A stretch of DNA of 64,000 nt from Terrimesophilobacter sp044464485 (GTDB lineage: Bacteria; Actinomycetota; Actinomycetes; Actinomycetales; Microbacteriaceae). A program made the position numbers and the translations under genes. The notes under the pieces are model-generated. The model ran no database searches. It saw nothing but the letters and a program-made list of their open reading frames with translations, and was not told the origin of the DNA. The stretch's first letter is position 1. Every line of letters begins with the position of its first letter. Shown here piece after piece: positions 48,197-57,602 of the stretch. Where the stretch lies: positions 12,453 to 76,452 of the forward strand of contig JBIQLG010000010.1 in the NCBI GenBank assembly GCA_044464485.1, read 5' to 3'.

Positions 48197-49840
48197 ATGA
48201 GCAAGCAAGTACACGAAATTCCCGTGCTGGGAGACGACGAAGGGATTGGCCCTCGCGTCGGTGCCGGAGTGCCCGCGGGGGCGCCCGGCGTTGTGCCGCC
48301 CGTGGCACCGGCGCCATACCAGACTGCACCGCCGCCGGCGATGCCCGGCGCGCCAGCGCCTCAGACCGCACCGGCCACAGGTGAGCCCGTTCTCGCTCCG
48401 CCGGCACCCGCACCCCTTCCGCCTATGCCTCCGCCCGGAGCGCCGCCGATGGCAGCCATGCCGCAGCCCGGAGCCGCGCCGGCCGCCCCGCAGGCAACGC
48501 CTCCCGTCATTCCAGTGGGTACTTCGGCCACGCCACCCCCACAGCCAGCCCCACCGGTCGCGGCTCCCGCGCATACGGCGGCCCCGGCAGCGTCGTCACC
48601 GTCATTGCTCGCTCCTCCCACGGTGCATGTGGTGGAGCACGATCTGGACCCGCTCGGTCGGGTAATGACGGGTTTCACCCCGCATTCGGGTGCGGACGAG
48701 GGGCTCATCTCCGCGCTGCAGGAAGTCGTGCGGCTCACGGCATCCGACCTTCACGTCACGTCCAATGCGCCGCCGATGCTCCGCATTGATGGCGCGCTGA
48801 CGCCGGTTGAGGGCTCGCAAGTGTGGGACCGCACTCGAGTCACAAAGGCCCTGTACAGCATCTTGACGGATGCGCAGCGCGAGACGTTCGAAAAGAACCT
48901 CGAACTCGACTTTGCGTTCGCGGTCTCGGAGAGCGCCCGCTTCCGTGTGAACTTCTACCAGCAGAGGGATGCCGTCGGTGGCGCGTTCCGACTCATCCCT
49001 ACCGAGATCAAGCCGCTGGAGAGTTTGGGTTTGCCGGACTCCGTTGCGAAGTTCGCCGAACTCGCGCGAGGCCTCGTGCTGGTCACGGGACCAACGGGCT
49101 CGGGTAAGTCGACGACGCTCGCCTCCATCATCGACCTCGTGAACCGGACGAGAACCGACCACATCGTTACCGTCGAGGACCCGATCGAGTTCATGCACGG
49201 CAACAAGCGCTCGCTCATCAACCAGCGTGAGGTCGGCAGCGACACCCACAGCTTCGGTGAAGCGCTCAAGCACGTTTTGCGCCAGGACCCGGATGTGATC
49301 CTCATTGGTGAGCTCCGGGACCTCGAAACCATTTCCGTGGCACTGACGGCGGCAGAAACCGGTCACCTGGTCTTCGCGACCCTGCACACGCAGGATGCGG
49401 CGCAGACCGTCGACCGCGTCATCGACGTGTTCCCGCCGCACCAGCAGGACCAGGTGCGTGCTCAGCTTGCGGCGACACTTCAGGGTGTCGTCTGTCAGAC
49501 GCTCGTCAAGGTTGCGAGCGGAAAGGGGCGCGTCGTCGCAACGGAAGTCATGGTGATCACGCCCGCCATCGCGAACCTTATCCGCGAGGGTAAGACGTAT
49601 CAGATTCCCACGGCGCTGCAGGCAGGTCGTGAACTGGGCATGTTCACCATGGATCAGCACCTCGCCGAACTCGTGGACAAGGGAAAGATCACGCACGCTG
49701 CAGCGCTCGAAAAGGCGCACGATGTCGAGGGTATGAAGCGCCTCATCCATCGAGCCAACCCCGGCAGCGGGGCTATAGGTCGTCAAATGGCAGATGCTGC
49801 CGCCGACTTCGCCGACGGCTTCTCGCAAAGGTCGTTCTGA
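48197..49840 (+). CDS. pilT: Type IV pilus retraction ATPase PilT with Pro/Ala-rich N-terminal extension
   Basis: 547 residues, about 200 more than typical PilT. Residues about 20-142 are almost wholly Pro, Ala, Gly and Thr. The PilT core starts near residue 165 (DEGLISALQEVVRLTASDLHV). Walker A is GPTGSGKS at 298-305, with the PilT-type AGELRD region here reading IGELRDLETISVAL, and HLVFATLHTQDAAQ as His box. Drives depolymerisation and twitching. The function of the disordered extension is unknown; the equivalent region is absent from PilB here. One base separates its stop from pilC. Confidence 0.95.
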   Translation: MSKQVHEIPVLGDDEGIGPRVGAGVPAGAPGVVPPVAPAPYQTAPPPAMPGAPAPQTAPATGEPVLAPPAPAPLPPMPPPGAPPMAAMPQPGAAPAAPQATPPVIPVGTSATPPPQPAPPVAAPAHTAAPAASSPSLLAPPTVHVVEHDLDPLGRVMTGFTPHSGADEGLISALQEVVRLTASDLHVTSNAPPMLRIDGALTPVEGSQVWDRTRVTKALYSILTDAQRETFEKNLELDFAFAVSESARFRVNFYQQRDAVGGAFRLIPTEIKPLESLGLPDSVAKFAELARGLVLVTGPTGSGKSTTLASIIDLVNRTRTDHIVTVEDPIEFMHGNKRSLINQREVGSDTHSFGEALKHVLRQDPDVILIGELRDLETISVALTAAETGHLVFATLHTQDAAQTVDRVIDVFPPHQQDQVRAQLAATLQGVVCQTLVKVASGKGRVVATEVMVITPAIANLIREGKTYQIPTALQAGRELGMFTMDQHLAELVDKGKITHAAALEKAHDVEGMKRLIHRANPGSGAIGRQMADAAADFADGFSQRSF

Positions 49841-49841
49841 G

Positions 49842-51071
49842 ATGGCGACCGCGGCAACATTCGCGTACAAGGGGCGCGACACCGAGGGCAAGCTCGTCAA
49901 GGGACGTATTGACGCCATGACCGAGGGCGCGGTCGCCAACCGTCTGCGCACCATGGGTATCTCGCCCCTGTCGATTCAGGAAGCAGCCGGGGGCACCGGC
50001 CTGCAAATGGAGATCAACATCTCGGCGTTCAAACCGAAGGTGAGCCTCAAGGATCTTGCGATCATGAGCCGTCAAATGGCGACGATGATCACTTCGGGCC
50101 TTTCTCTGCTTCGGTGCCTCACGATTCTCACCGAGCAGACCCAGAACAAGGAACTCAAGCGCATTCTCACAACGATCACGCGCGAGGTGGAAGCCGGCTC
50201 GTCCCTGTCTGAGGCGACGTCTCGGCATTCGACCGTGTTCCCGCCGATCATGATCAGTCTCATCAGGGCGGGTGAGACCGGCGGATTCCTTGACGATGCC
50301 CTGATGTCGGTCGCAAAGAACTTCGAATCCGAGGTCAAGCTGCGCGGCACCATCAAGTCGGCCATGACATATCCCGTCATCGTCTTCATCATGGCCATCG
50401 TCGCGGTGATCGCAATGCTCCTGTTCATCGTGCCGATCTTCAAGAAGATGTTCGAAAGCTTTGGCGGAGAACTGCCGCTGCCCACGATGATTCTCGTGTG
50501 GCTGTCGAGCATCATGTGGTGGCTCGTGCCCCTTCTCGTCGTCGCCGGCATCATTTTCGCCGTGTGGTGGCAGAAGAACAAGAACACCGAGCGCGTGCGC
50601 AAAGTCGTGGATCCGCTCAAGCTGAAGATCCCCGTTTTCGGACAACTGTTCAAGAAGATCGCTATTGCGCGATTCTCGCGAAACTTTTCCAGCATGATGG
50701 CCGCGGGCGTACCGATTCTCCAGGTGCTCACGATCGTGGGGGACACCTCGGGCAACTGGGTCATGGAGAATGCGCTGCGCAAGGTTGCCGAGTCGGTGCG
50801 ACAGGGCAAGACGGTCGCGGCACCCCTGAGCGAAGAGAAGGTCTTCCCGTCGATGGTGACGCAAATGATCGCTGTCGGTGAAGATGCCGGAGCGATGGAG
50901 CAGATGCTCGGCAAGATCGCGGACTTCTATGACGAAGAGGTGCAATCCGCAACCGAGCAGCTCACGGCTATGATCGAGCCGCTCATGATCGCGTTCCTCG
51001 GCGTCGTGGTCGGCGGAATGATCGTCGCACTGTATCTGCCGATCTTCAACATCTTCACGCTCATCAAATGA
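49842..51071 (+). CDS. pilC: Type IV pilus inner-membrane platform protein PilC (GspF family)
   Basis: 409 residues. Two GspF cytoplasmic helical domains each precede membrane segments. The N-terminal FAYKGRDTEGKLVKGRIDA and the RQMATMITSGLSLLRCL block mark the first domain; RFSRNFSSMMAAGVPILQVL marks the second. Hydrophobic helices are at about residues 180-250 and at the C terminus. It couples the ATPases to the pilin. The start is ATG 49842, one base after the pilT stop. Confidence 0.95.
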   Translation: MATAATFAYKGRDTEGKLVKGRIDAMTEGAVANRLRTMGISPLSIQEAAGGTGLQMEINISAFKPKVSLKDLAIMSRQMATMITSGLSLLRCLTILTEQTQNKELKRILTTITREVEAGSSLSEATSRHSTVFPPIMISLIRAGETGGFLDDALMSVAKNFESEVKLRGTIKSAMTYPVIVFIMAIVAVIAMLLFIVPIFKKMFESFGGELPLPTMILVWLSSIMWWLVPLLVVAGIIFAVWWQKNKNTERVRKVVDPLKLKIPVFGQLFKKIAIARFSRNFSSMMAAGVPILQVLTIVGDTSGNWVMENALRKVAESVRQGKTVAAPLSEEKVFPSMVTQMIAVGEDAGAMEQMLGKIADFYDEEVQSATEQLTAMIEPLMIAFLGVVVGGMIVALYLPIFNIFTLIK

Positions 51072-51094
51072 CGGCTCAGCGTGTGCCTACAACT

Positions 51095-51123
51095 GGGGGC
51101 GTGGAAATGCCGGATGTGCCCCC
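51095..51123 (+). terminator. Possible terminator between pilC and the pilin gene
   Basis: GGGGGC (51095-51100) and GCCCCC (51118-51123) can pair around a 17-base loop and are followed by TTT. It lies 24 bases after the pilC stop. If real it would separate the assembly genes from the pilin transcript. Confidence 0.35.
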
Positions 51124-51231
51124 TTTGCGGGATTACTACACCTGACGATCGGGTACAGCATGTTGTGTGGGGGGTCACAAGCTTTATGGGGGCCCTGTCC
51201 TAGTTCCTCAATAACAGACAGGAAGTTGAAA

Positions 51232-51666
51232 ATGTTTCTACGTTTGAACAAGGCGCTGAACGATCGGCGCGCGGGCCTTGAGCGCGAAGAGGGCTTCACC
51301 CTCATCGAGCTTCTGGTCGTCGTTATCATCATCGGCATTCTCGCTGCCATTGCCATCCCGGTGTTCCTGGGTGTGCAGAGCAGCGCGAAGGACAGCGCGG
51401 TCAAGGCTGACCTGACGAACCTGAAGACCGCTGCGGTCGCGTACCAGACCGACCACTCCGGTAAACTGCCGGCGTCGGTCAGCGACCTCACTACAACAGT
51501 GACTATCGATCCCGCAAACTACAAGGTCACACCGGTCTTTAAGGCGTCGGGCACTGGTACCACCGCAACCTTCACGATTTGTGCTCAGGCATCAAACGAC
51601 AATTTCTGGGAAGTGACCGCAACCACCGCACCTAAAGCAGGCACGGCATGCGCAGCGACTCCGTAA
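51232..51666 (+). CDS. Major type IV pilin (PilA-like)
   Basis: 144-residue prepilin with a 21-residue charged leader ending in EEG. The processing site G/FTLIE has Phe at +1 and Glu at +5 of the mature protein, and is followed by a hydrophobic helix (LLVVVIIIGILAAIAIP). The globular C-terminal part is short and contains two Cys (in TICAQ and TACAATP) that could form a disulphide loop. The ATG at 51232 follows AGGAAG. It has a strong hairpin after the stop and a 160-base upstream gap, so it is likely transcribed at a higher level than its neighbours. Confidence 0.93.
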   Translation: MFLRLNKALNDRRAGLEREEGFTLIELLVVVIIIGILAAIAIPVFLGVQSSAKDSAVKADLTNLKTAAVAYQTDHSGKLPASVSDLTTTVTIDPANYKVTPVFKASGTGTTATFTICAQASNDNFWEVTATTAPKAGTACAATP

Positions 51667-51683
51667 TACAGTGAGCTTTCATG

Positions 51684-51714
51684 GCGGTGAGGTTCGGTTC
51701 TCGAACCTCACCGC
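51684..51714 (+). terminator. Strong hairpin after the major pilin gene
   Basis: GCGGTGAGGTTCG (51684-51696) and its exact complement (51702-51714) flank a 5-base loop, starting 17 bases after the stop. No U-tract follows. It probably terminates or stabilises the pilin transcript, uncoupling it from the minor pilins. Confidence 0.65.
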
Positions 51715-51775
51715 TGTGAAGGCTTAACGGGGAAATTCAAATTTAGTCCAGCAACGAGGTCGGGGGAGACGTAGA

Positions 51776-53155
51776 ATGCGAGTTCGCTTGATGTCCATCA
51801 AAGCCCGCTCGTCCGAAGACGGACTCTCCCTCATCGAGGTCATCGTCGCGATGATGATCTTCGCGATGCTCGTCGTCGGCATCGGGTACGCCCTCATCAA
51901 TGTGCTTCAAATGACACGGGACAGCCAGGCGCGCGAAACCGCGATCAGCCTGGCAAGTTCCGAGCTGGATGCCGTTCGGGCAATCGGCGATCCCCTCGCG
52001 ATCACCGACGATGACTACACCAGAACGGTAGGTAGCAACACCTACACGATCTCCCGCACGGCCAAGTGGGTGGATCCCGAGGGCGAAGTCGCCACGTGCG
52101 GTACGGGTGGATCGACCCTCAAATACAAGTCCGTCAGCGTCGAGGTGAGCTGGGCGGGAATGCGCACTGGCGCCGGCACGGTGAAAACCGACACCGCGCT
52201 GGTCCCCTCCACTCGAATCAACGACCCGACGAAGGGCACCATCCTGGTTTCCGTCATCGACGGTGCCGGCCTCGGAGTTGAGGGCGTTGCGTTCACCGCG
52301 GTTTCCAGCGGTGGATCGCTCGACACAACGAAGACCAATTCCGACGGCTGCAGCTTCATTTTCGGCGTCGAGCCGGGCGATTACACGGTGACGCTCTCGG
52401 GATCCGGGTACATCGATGTCAACCAGATGACGTCTCCGTCTTTCCAGAGCACCGTCGAAGCGGGCTCGTCAGCGAAGTTCAGCTTCCAGTACGACAAACA
52501 GGGCACGTACCAGGTCAACTACGCATCCAACGATCTGGATGCGGTACGACCCCGCATCCCCAACGATCTCACGACCACGTTCTACAACGCGAGTGGCGTC
52601 TACACCATGAACGTTCCCACGTCGGGGTTGGCGGGCAGCGTCAATCTTTATCCCGCCAAGTCCGGCTATGAAGTCGTGGCGGGTTCCTACGTTCCCCCGA
52701 GCGAGTCGGGAACCGCGTGCGAGTCTGTTGATCCCATGTCGTGGGCACCCGACACGACGAAGGACCCGGCAACCGTCGGCACGAGGGCCCCAACTGCATT
52801 CACGACTCCGGGAGGGATTGCGGACGTCACGCCCGTACCGATGGGAATTGTCAACGTAAAGGGCAACAAGTACAAGGCATATCTCACTGCCGTTTCCCAA
52901 ACATCGAATCCGGTGCCTGGCCAGCCCGTGTGCGGGATTTCGACAAAGTACACGTTCGGTTACAGCTTTTCCACCTCGTCAGATTCGACGCTGAAAATCG
53001 CGCTGCCGTTTGGGACCTGGCAACTGTATGAGAGCAACATGTCGACCACGCTCGGTAGCCACGTGGGGGTATCCGACATCTCGCTCGTCACGCCGGGACT
53101 CATGGTCGGCACGGACGGCACCTTCGTCTTGGATCCGCGGGGCGTGACGCCGTGA
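51776..53155 (+). CDS. Minor pilin-like protein with carboxypeptidase-regulatory-like domain
   Basis: 459 residues, long for a minor pilin. Prepilin site at residues 16-21 (G/LSLIE), then a hydrophobic helix VIVAMMIFAMLVVGIGYAL. After a pilin-like start, a region at about residues 155-210 has the beta-sandwich pattern GTILVSVIDGAGLGVEGV, then FIFGVEPGDYTVTLSGSGY, of carboxypeptidase regulatory/Cna-B-like domains. The remainder is Thr/Ser-rich with further beta strands. Likely a tip or adhesive pilin (PilV-like). GGGGGAGA precedes the ATG. It overlaps the next gene by 4 bases. Confidence 0.85.
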   Translation: MRVRLMSIKARSSEDGLSLIEVIVAMMIFAMLVVGIGYALINVLQMTRDSQARETAISLASSELDAVRAIGDPLAITDDDYTRTVGSNTYTISRTAKWVDPEGEVATCGTGGSTLKYKSVSVEVSWAGMRTGAGTVKTDTALVPSTRINDPTKGTILVSVIDGAGLGVEGVAFTAVSSGGSLDTTKTNSDGCSFIFGVEPGDYTVTLSGSGYIDVNQMTSPSFQSTVEAGSSAKFSFQYDKQGTYQVNYASNDLDAVRPRIPNDLTTTFYNASGVYTMNVPTSGLAGSVNLYPAKSGYEVVAGSYVPPSESGTACESVDPMSWAPDTTKDPATVGTRAPTAFTTPGGIADVTPVPMGIVNVKGNKYKAYLTAVSQTSNPVPGQPVCGISTKYTFGYSFSTSSDSTLKIALPFGTWQLYESNMSTTLGSHVGVSDISLVTPGLMVGTDGTFVLDPRGVTP

Positions 53156-53877
53156 TCAGCAGAATGCGAACCGCGATGGCACCGCAGCAGGCGGAATCGG
53201 GAATGAGCCTCATCGAGCTTCTCGTCACCATGATGCTCCTGGGCATGATCCTGCTCATGGCGAGCAACATGTATATCAGCGTCGTCCACACAACCGATAC
53301 CACGCAGTCGGTCAACGAAGGTACCCGTGTGGCTTCCAACGCCATGAACGAAGTCAACCGCGTGGTGCGTTTCGCGGTCGATAATCCGAAATCGGGAACC
53401 ACACCGCAACCAGCGTTCAGCACGGCGAAGGCGAGCGAGCTCGAAGTTTTCAGCCTCGTTGACGTGGATGGCCTTGCCAACGTGACGGTTCGTCCCCTGA
53501 AACCCGTCATGGTCAAATTCTCGTTGGAAAGCGACGGCAACGTTTACGAGCGTCGCTGGAACCCAACCGCGTCCGGCCAGTTCTGGAAATTTGACACCGT
53601 TCCCGGCAATGACGCTACGGCTGTGCTTTCGCGTGTGCTCGGTGGAAAGTTTCTCGCGACGGGCACCGGAACCTCCCTGTTCCGTTACTACGACGCGTCG
53701 GGCAACGAGATGGTGCCCATGGGCACGGCCAATCTGACTCTCGCGCAACGGCAGAAGATCGCCTCGGTCGTCGTCACGATGAACACTGTTCCGCTCGTCG
53801 GGCCCGACGATCATCCGGTCATCATTACGAACACGATTGGCATGTTGAACCTCGCGAACATCCAGGGTGGAAGCTGA
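53152..53877 (+). CDS. Minor pilin-like protein (PilW/PilJ-like)
   Basis: 241 residues. The prepilin leader ends ESG and the processed N terminus is MSLIELLVTMMLLGMILLMA (Glu at +5). The rest is beta-rich with no recognised domain. The start is the GTG at 53152, overlapping the previous stop (GTGA). One base separates its stop from the next gene. Position between two other pilin-like genes and the prepilin peptidase supports a role in pilus initiation. Confidence 0.85.
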   Translation: MISRMRTAMAPQQAESGMSLIELLVTMMLLGMILLMASNMYISVVHTTDTTQSVNEGTRVASNAMNEVNRVVRFAVDNPKSGTTPQPAFSTAKASELEVFSLVDVDGLANVTVRPLKPVMVKFSLESDGNVYERRWNPTASGQFWKFDTVPGNDATAVLSRVLGGKFLATGTGTSLFRYYDASGNEMVPMGTANLTLAQRQKIASVVVTMNTVPLVGPDDHPVIITNTIGMLNLANIQGGS

Positions 53878-53878
53878 C

Positions 53879-55726
53879 ATGAAATTCCCCATTGCACAAC
53901 TTCGGCACCGCTTCGCAGAGGAGACCGGCGCGGCGCTCGTCGTCGTGCTGGCGCTGTCGATCACGATGCTGATTCTGCTCACTGCGGCACTGAGCTTCAG
54001 CATCTCCGGTGTGAAGGTTGCCCACAAAGACAGTGATCAGACTGCCGCGCTCGCGGCGGCATACGCGGGCATCGACGAGTACACGAGCCGACTTTCCAAC
54101 GACAGTCTCTATCAGCGATACGGCAACAAACTGGCGCCGTTCACGATTGCCACCGGCAGCGCTGGTACCGTCACGCTGCCGCCGGCGGCGGAGGAGAACC
54201 CCGCGTTCGGCGTGGGACCGGAGGGCACCTGGGCGCCCATCGCGGGCACGGACGGGCGCGCATCCTTCCGTTACGAAGTGGATAATTCGCAGTACTCCGG
54301 GAAGGGAACGCTGCGTGTCCGGTCAACTGGCCGGGTCGGAAACGAGACACAGTCCGTCGTCGCAGACCTGAAGCAAACGGGTTTCATCGACTACCTCTAC
54401 TTCTCGAATTACGAGATCATGGACCCGGTACTCTCCGACACGCGGTGCACGGAAGCGTCAGGCTGGGCGGCATTCAAGAGTTCCGGCAACGTGAAGCACG
54501 GTCCGTATTGCACGGAGATTCAATTCGGTGATGCCGACGTGCTCGATGGAAAAGTGCATTCGAACGACATCATCCGAGTCTGTGGCGCAACCTTCAAGCG
54601 CGCAGTGACAACGTCGAGTCCCATCACGAGTCCGGAATACGTCAAGCCGAGCGGTTGCACGAGCGGGACGTTTTCCGACCCATTGAACAGCGGTGGCAAG
54701 ATTCCGCGGGTTCCCTCGATGAACATGCCGCCGACCAATGCGGACATGGACAAAGAGGCCAGAGTGGACTTGGATACCCAGGTGCCGAGACCAGGTTGCA
54801 TGTACACCGGTCCTACGTCGATCACGTTCAATGCGGACGGCACGGTGACGGTGGTGTCCCCGTGGACGAGGTTCACGCGACCATCGCTGACGGCTGGGAT
54901 CTCGTCCAGGAATGACGCCGAGTGCGGCGACATCGATGATCTGCACACCTCGGCCGGCGCCACATTCACGCCGCCAGCCCAGAATCTCCTGTTCGTGCAG
55001 GAAGTGTCGCGAGACAGCACCAACCCGAACTACTGGGCCCCGCCCGTGTGGGTACCCGGCAGCTGGTGGTCGCCGGGACACTGGACCTCCGGCGACGTGC
55101 CGTCGGGCTTCACGTGTTCCGACAGCGGAACCAAGGATGAGGGATGGACTTTCAAGAAGCCATCCTCCGGGCCAACGATTGCTTACCCGACATCCGGTGA
55201 GCGGACCCCAGACGCGTCGTCGAACGCCTACCCCGCATACAAGTGCACCGCCGGCGACGCATTCGTGAAAGGGACGGTGAACGGGCAGTTCACGGTTGCC
55301 AGCTCGAACTACGTTTACATCACCGGCGACCTGGTCTACAACGACCCCGCCGTGGATGTGATGGGAATCGTCGGCAACAGCGCGGTGTGGGTATGGAACC
55401 CGATGAATCGCTGGGACAGCCCATTGCTTTCGAAAAACCGCACGATCGATGGAGCGATACTTTCCGTGCAGCACACGTTCCAGGTTCAGAACTACTCTGT
55501 CGGTGGAGACCGCGGCACGCTCACGGTAGTCGGTGCTATCGCCCAGAAATTCCGCGGCACAGTCGGTCGGGGCTCCAACGGATATGACAAGGACTACATT
55601 TACGACCCTCGACTGTTCTCCGTGAGCCCGCCGAAATTCCTGCTGCCCACGTCGACGACCTACGGAGTTACGAAATATGCTCTCGTCGCGCCGGCGTTCG
55701 CTGCCGACGGGTCTACAATTCCCTGA
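53879..55726 (+). CDS. Large PilX-like surface protein of the pilus locus
   Basis: 615 residues. The N-terminal segment ETGAALVVVLALSITMLILLTAALSFS resembles PilX-type minor pilins, but the +5 Glu of standard pilins is missing (Val here). An AAAYAGIDEYTSRLSND block follows the helix, as in PilX proteins. The long remainder contains several Cys, a Pro/Trp-rich stretch around residues 385-420 (PPVWVPGSWWSPG) and beta-rich sequence. Probably an exported pilus-associated protein, perhaps at the tip. The ATG at 53879 is chosen; an upstream start adds only four residues. Confidence 0.8.
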   Translation: MKFPIAQLRHRFAEETGAALVVVLALSITMLILLTAALSFSISGVKVAHKDSDQTAALAAAYAGIDEYTSRLSNDSLYQRYGNKLAPFTIATGSAGTVTLPPAAEENPAFGVGPEGTWAPIAGTDGRASFRYEVDNSQYSGKGTLRVRSTGRVGNETQSVVADLKQTGFIDYLYFSNYEIMDPVLSDTRCTEASGWAAFKSSGNVKHGPYCTEIQFGDADVLDGKVHSNDIIRVCGATFKRAVTTSSPITSPEYVKPSGCTSGTFSDPLNSGGKIPRVPSMNMPPTNADMDKEARVDLDTQVPRPGCMYTGPTSITFNADGTVTVVSPWTRFTRPSLTAGISSRNDAECGDIDDLHTSAGATFTPPAQNLLFVQEVSRDSTNPNYWAPPVWVPGSWWSPGHWTSGDVPSGFTCSDSGTKDEGWTFKKPSSGPTIAYPTSGERTPDASSNAYPAYKCTAGDAFVKGTVNGQFTVASSNYVYITGDLVYNDPAVDVMGIVGNSAVWVWNPMNRWDSPLLSKNRTIDGAILSVQHTFQVQNYSVGGDRGTLTVVGAIAQKFRGTVGRGSNGYDKDYIYDPRLFSVSPPKFLLPTSTTYGVTKYALVAPAFAADGSTIP

Positions 55727-56547
55727 TGCCAGTGCAGGATTGGACACCGCTCCTTATCGGCGCCTACCTACTGTCCGCCATTCTCGGACTCGCCATCGGT
55801 TCGTTCCTGAATGTCGTGATCTGGCGTCTGCCGCGCGGCGAATCCCTGAGCAAACCAGCGAGCGCCTGCCCCCGCTGCGGACATGCGATTCGACCGTTCG
55901 ACAACATCCCGGTGCTGTCCTGGCTGATTCTGCGGGGCAAGTGCCGGGATTGCGGCGAACCGATCTCGATACGGTATCCGCTTGTCGAGCTGGGTACGGC
56001 GCTGTTTTTCGTGGTGGTCACGCTGTGGACGACGACGCAGCCTGCGGGACTCGTGCTTGCCCCTGCGTACCTGTACTTTGCGGCGGTATCCGTGGCGCTC
56101 GCACTTATCGATGTTGATACGAAGAAGCTGCCGAACCGGATTGTCGTGCCATCGCTCGGCGTCGTTCCCGTGCTCCTGGCTGTTGCGAGTTTGGTGAGCA
56201 GTGACTGGTGGGCGCTGTTGTGGGCAATCGCGGGAGGCTCAGCCCTTTTCACCTTCTACTTCGTTCTCGTTCTCATCTACCCGAAGGGCATGGGTTTCGG
56301 TGATGTCAAGCTAGCGGCGCTCGTAGGCATTGCGCTGGGGTACCTCGGATGGGGTCCTTTGATTGTCGGTGCATTTGCTGCATTCTTGTTGGGGGGAGTC
56401 CTTTCCCTCGTTCTTTTGTCACTCGGCAAGGCGACGAGGAAGACGGGAATTCCCTTCGGTCCATGGATGCTGTTGGGGGCGTGGGTCGGAATATTCTTTG
56501 GAATCGAGATCTCAACTGGGTATCTCGCACTGGTCGGAATTAGTTAG
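55726..56547 (+). CDS. pilD: Prepilin leader peptidase / N-methyltransferase PilD
   Basis: 273-residue multi-pass membrane aspartyl protease. The N-terminal methyltransferase domain has two CxxC zinc pairs (C48/C51 and C73/C76). Catalytic aspartates lie in ALIDVDTKKLPN and in the GMGFGDVK motif. It processes the four prepilin-like proteins encoded just upstream. The start overlaps the previous stop by one base (TGATG). Confidence 0.95.
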   Translation: MPVQDWTPLLIGAYLLSAILGLAIGSFLNVVIWRLPRGESLSKPASACPRCGHAIRPFDNIPVLSWLILRGKCRDCGEPISIRYPLVELGTALFFVVVTLWTTTQPAGLVLAPAYLYFAAVSVALALIDVDTKKLPNRIVVPSLGVVPVLLAVASLVSSDWWALLWAIAGGSALFTFYFVLVLIYPKGMGFGDVKLAALVGIALGYLGWGPLIVGAFAAFLLGGVLSLVLLSLGKATRKTGIPFGPWMLLGAWVGIFFGIEISTGYLALVGIS

Positions 56548-56555
56548 GGGACATG

Positions 56556-57602
56556 ATGGCCAGCACTCAACTTGTCGGTGTCGACATTGGTTCGTCCAGC
56601 ATCAGGGCGGTAGAAGTAGTCGGTGTGGGAACGAAGAAGCCGACGGTCTCGCGCTTCTTCACGCTGCCACTTCCCGACGGCGCCGTGAAGAACGGAGAAG
56701 TCGTCGAGGTAAACACGGTTTCTGCCGCACTCAAACAGCTGTGGAGCACGGCGAAGTTCGGCAGCAAAGAAGTCATTCTGGGTGTCGGCAACCCCAAGGT
56801 GCTCGTGCGCGACCTGAGTGTTCCCAAACTCAGTCAGGCTGAAATCCGGGAATCGTTGCCAACCTACGTGCAGGAAATGCTGCCGGTACCTGTCGCCGAC
56901 GCACTGCTCGACTTTTACCCCATTTCCGAGGGCGTGTCCGAAAGCGGTCCGATAGTAAATGGCCTTCTCGTCGCTGCTATCAAAGACCCCGTTCTCACGA
57001 ACGTGAAGTCGGTGTTGCTCGCCGGGCTCACCCCGGTAGGGGTGGATCTCATCCCGTTCGCGCTGACCAGGCTCACCTCCCCTGCCCGGATGGTGGGCAA
57101 CGTAGCGCACATCGACATCGGGGCTCGCACGACCAACGTGATAGTCACCACCAACGGCGTACCGCAATTCGTCCGCATCATCGCCAGCGGCGGCAACGAC
57201 CTCACGGCGGCGCTTTCGGATCGCCTGGACATTTCGGATGTCGAGGCCGAGAACACCAAGCGCGCGCTTGGCCTTGGCGGGGTCACGGTTCAGCCAGAGC
57301 ATGCACCGGCGATTGCCATTATTCGCGAGGTCACGGGCACGTTCCTCACGAGCCTCAAAAACACGCTCGGCTACTTTGCCAACACACGGCAGAATGAGCC
57401 ATATTCAGGAGTAATTCTTACCGGGGGCGGTGCCCAACTTGTTGGCTTTGCCGACGCACTTTCGGAAATGACGCGAATTCCCGTCGTTCTCGGTGACACT
57501 TTCGGAAGCATTGACGTCGCGCGCGACGCGTCGAGAGGCACGCAAAGCCAGCTGGGGATGAATGTTGCGCTGGGACTCGCACTGGGAGGCGCAGCAGCAT
57601 GA
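56556..57602 (+). CDS. pilM: Type IV pilus assembly protein PilM (actin-like)
   Basis: 348 residues of the FtsA/PilM actin-like ATPase family. The phosphate-1 motif is VGVDIGSSSIRAVEV, phosphate-2 HIDIGARTTNVIV and the adenosine motif GVILTGGGAQLVG. It is cytoplasmic and binds the N terminus of PilN. The ATG at 56556 sits 5 bases after TAGGGG; an ATG directly before it at 56553 is possible. It overlaps the next gene by 4 bases. Confidence 0.92.
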   Translation: MASTQLVGVDIGSSSIRAVEVVGVGTKKPTVSRFFTLPLPDGAVKNGEVVEVNTVSAALKQLWSTAKFGSKEVILGVGNPKVLVRDLSVPKLSQAEIRESLPTYVQEMLPVPVADALLDFYPISEGVSESGPIVNGLLVAAIKDPVLTNVKSVLLAGLTPVGVDLIPFALTRLTSPARMVGNVAHIDIGARTTNVIVTTNGVPQFVRIIASGGNDLTAALSDRLDISDVEAENTKRALGLGGVTVQPEHAPAIAIIREVTGTFLTSLKNTLGYFANTRQNEPYSGVILTGGGAQLVGFADALSEMTRIPVVLGDTFGSIDVARDASRGTQSQLGMNVALGLALGGAAA

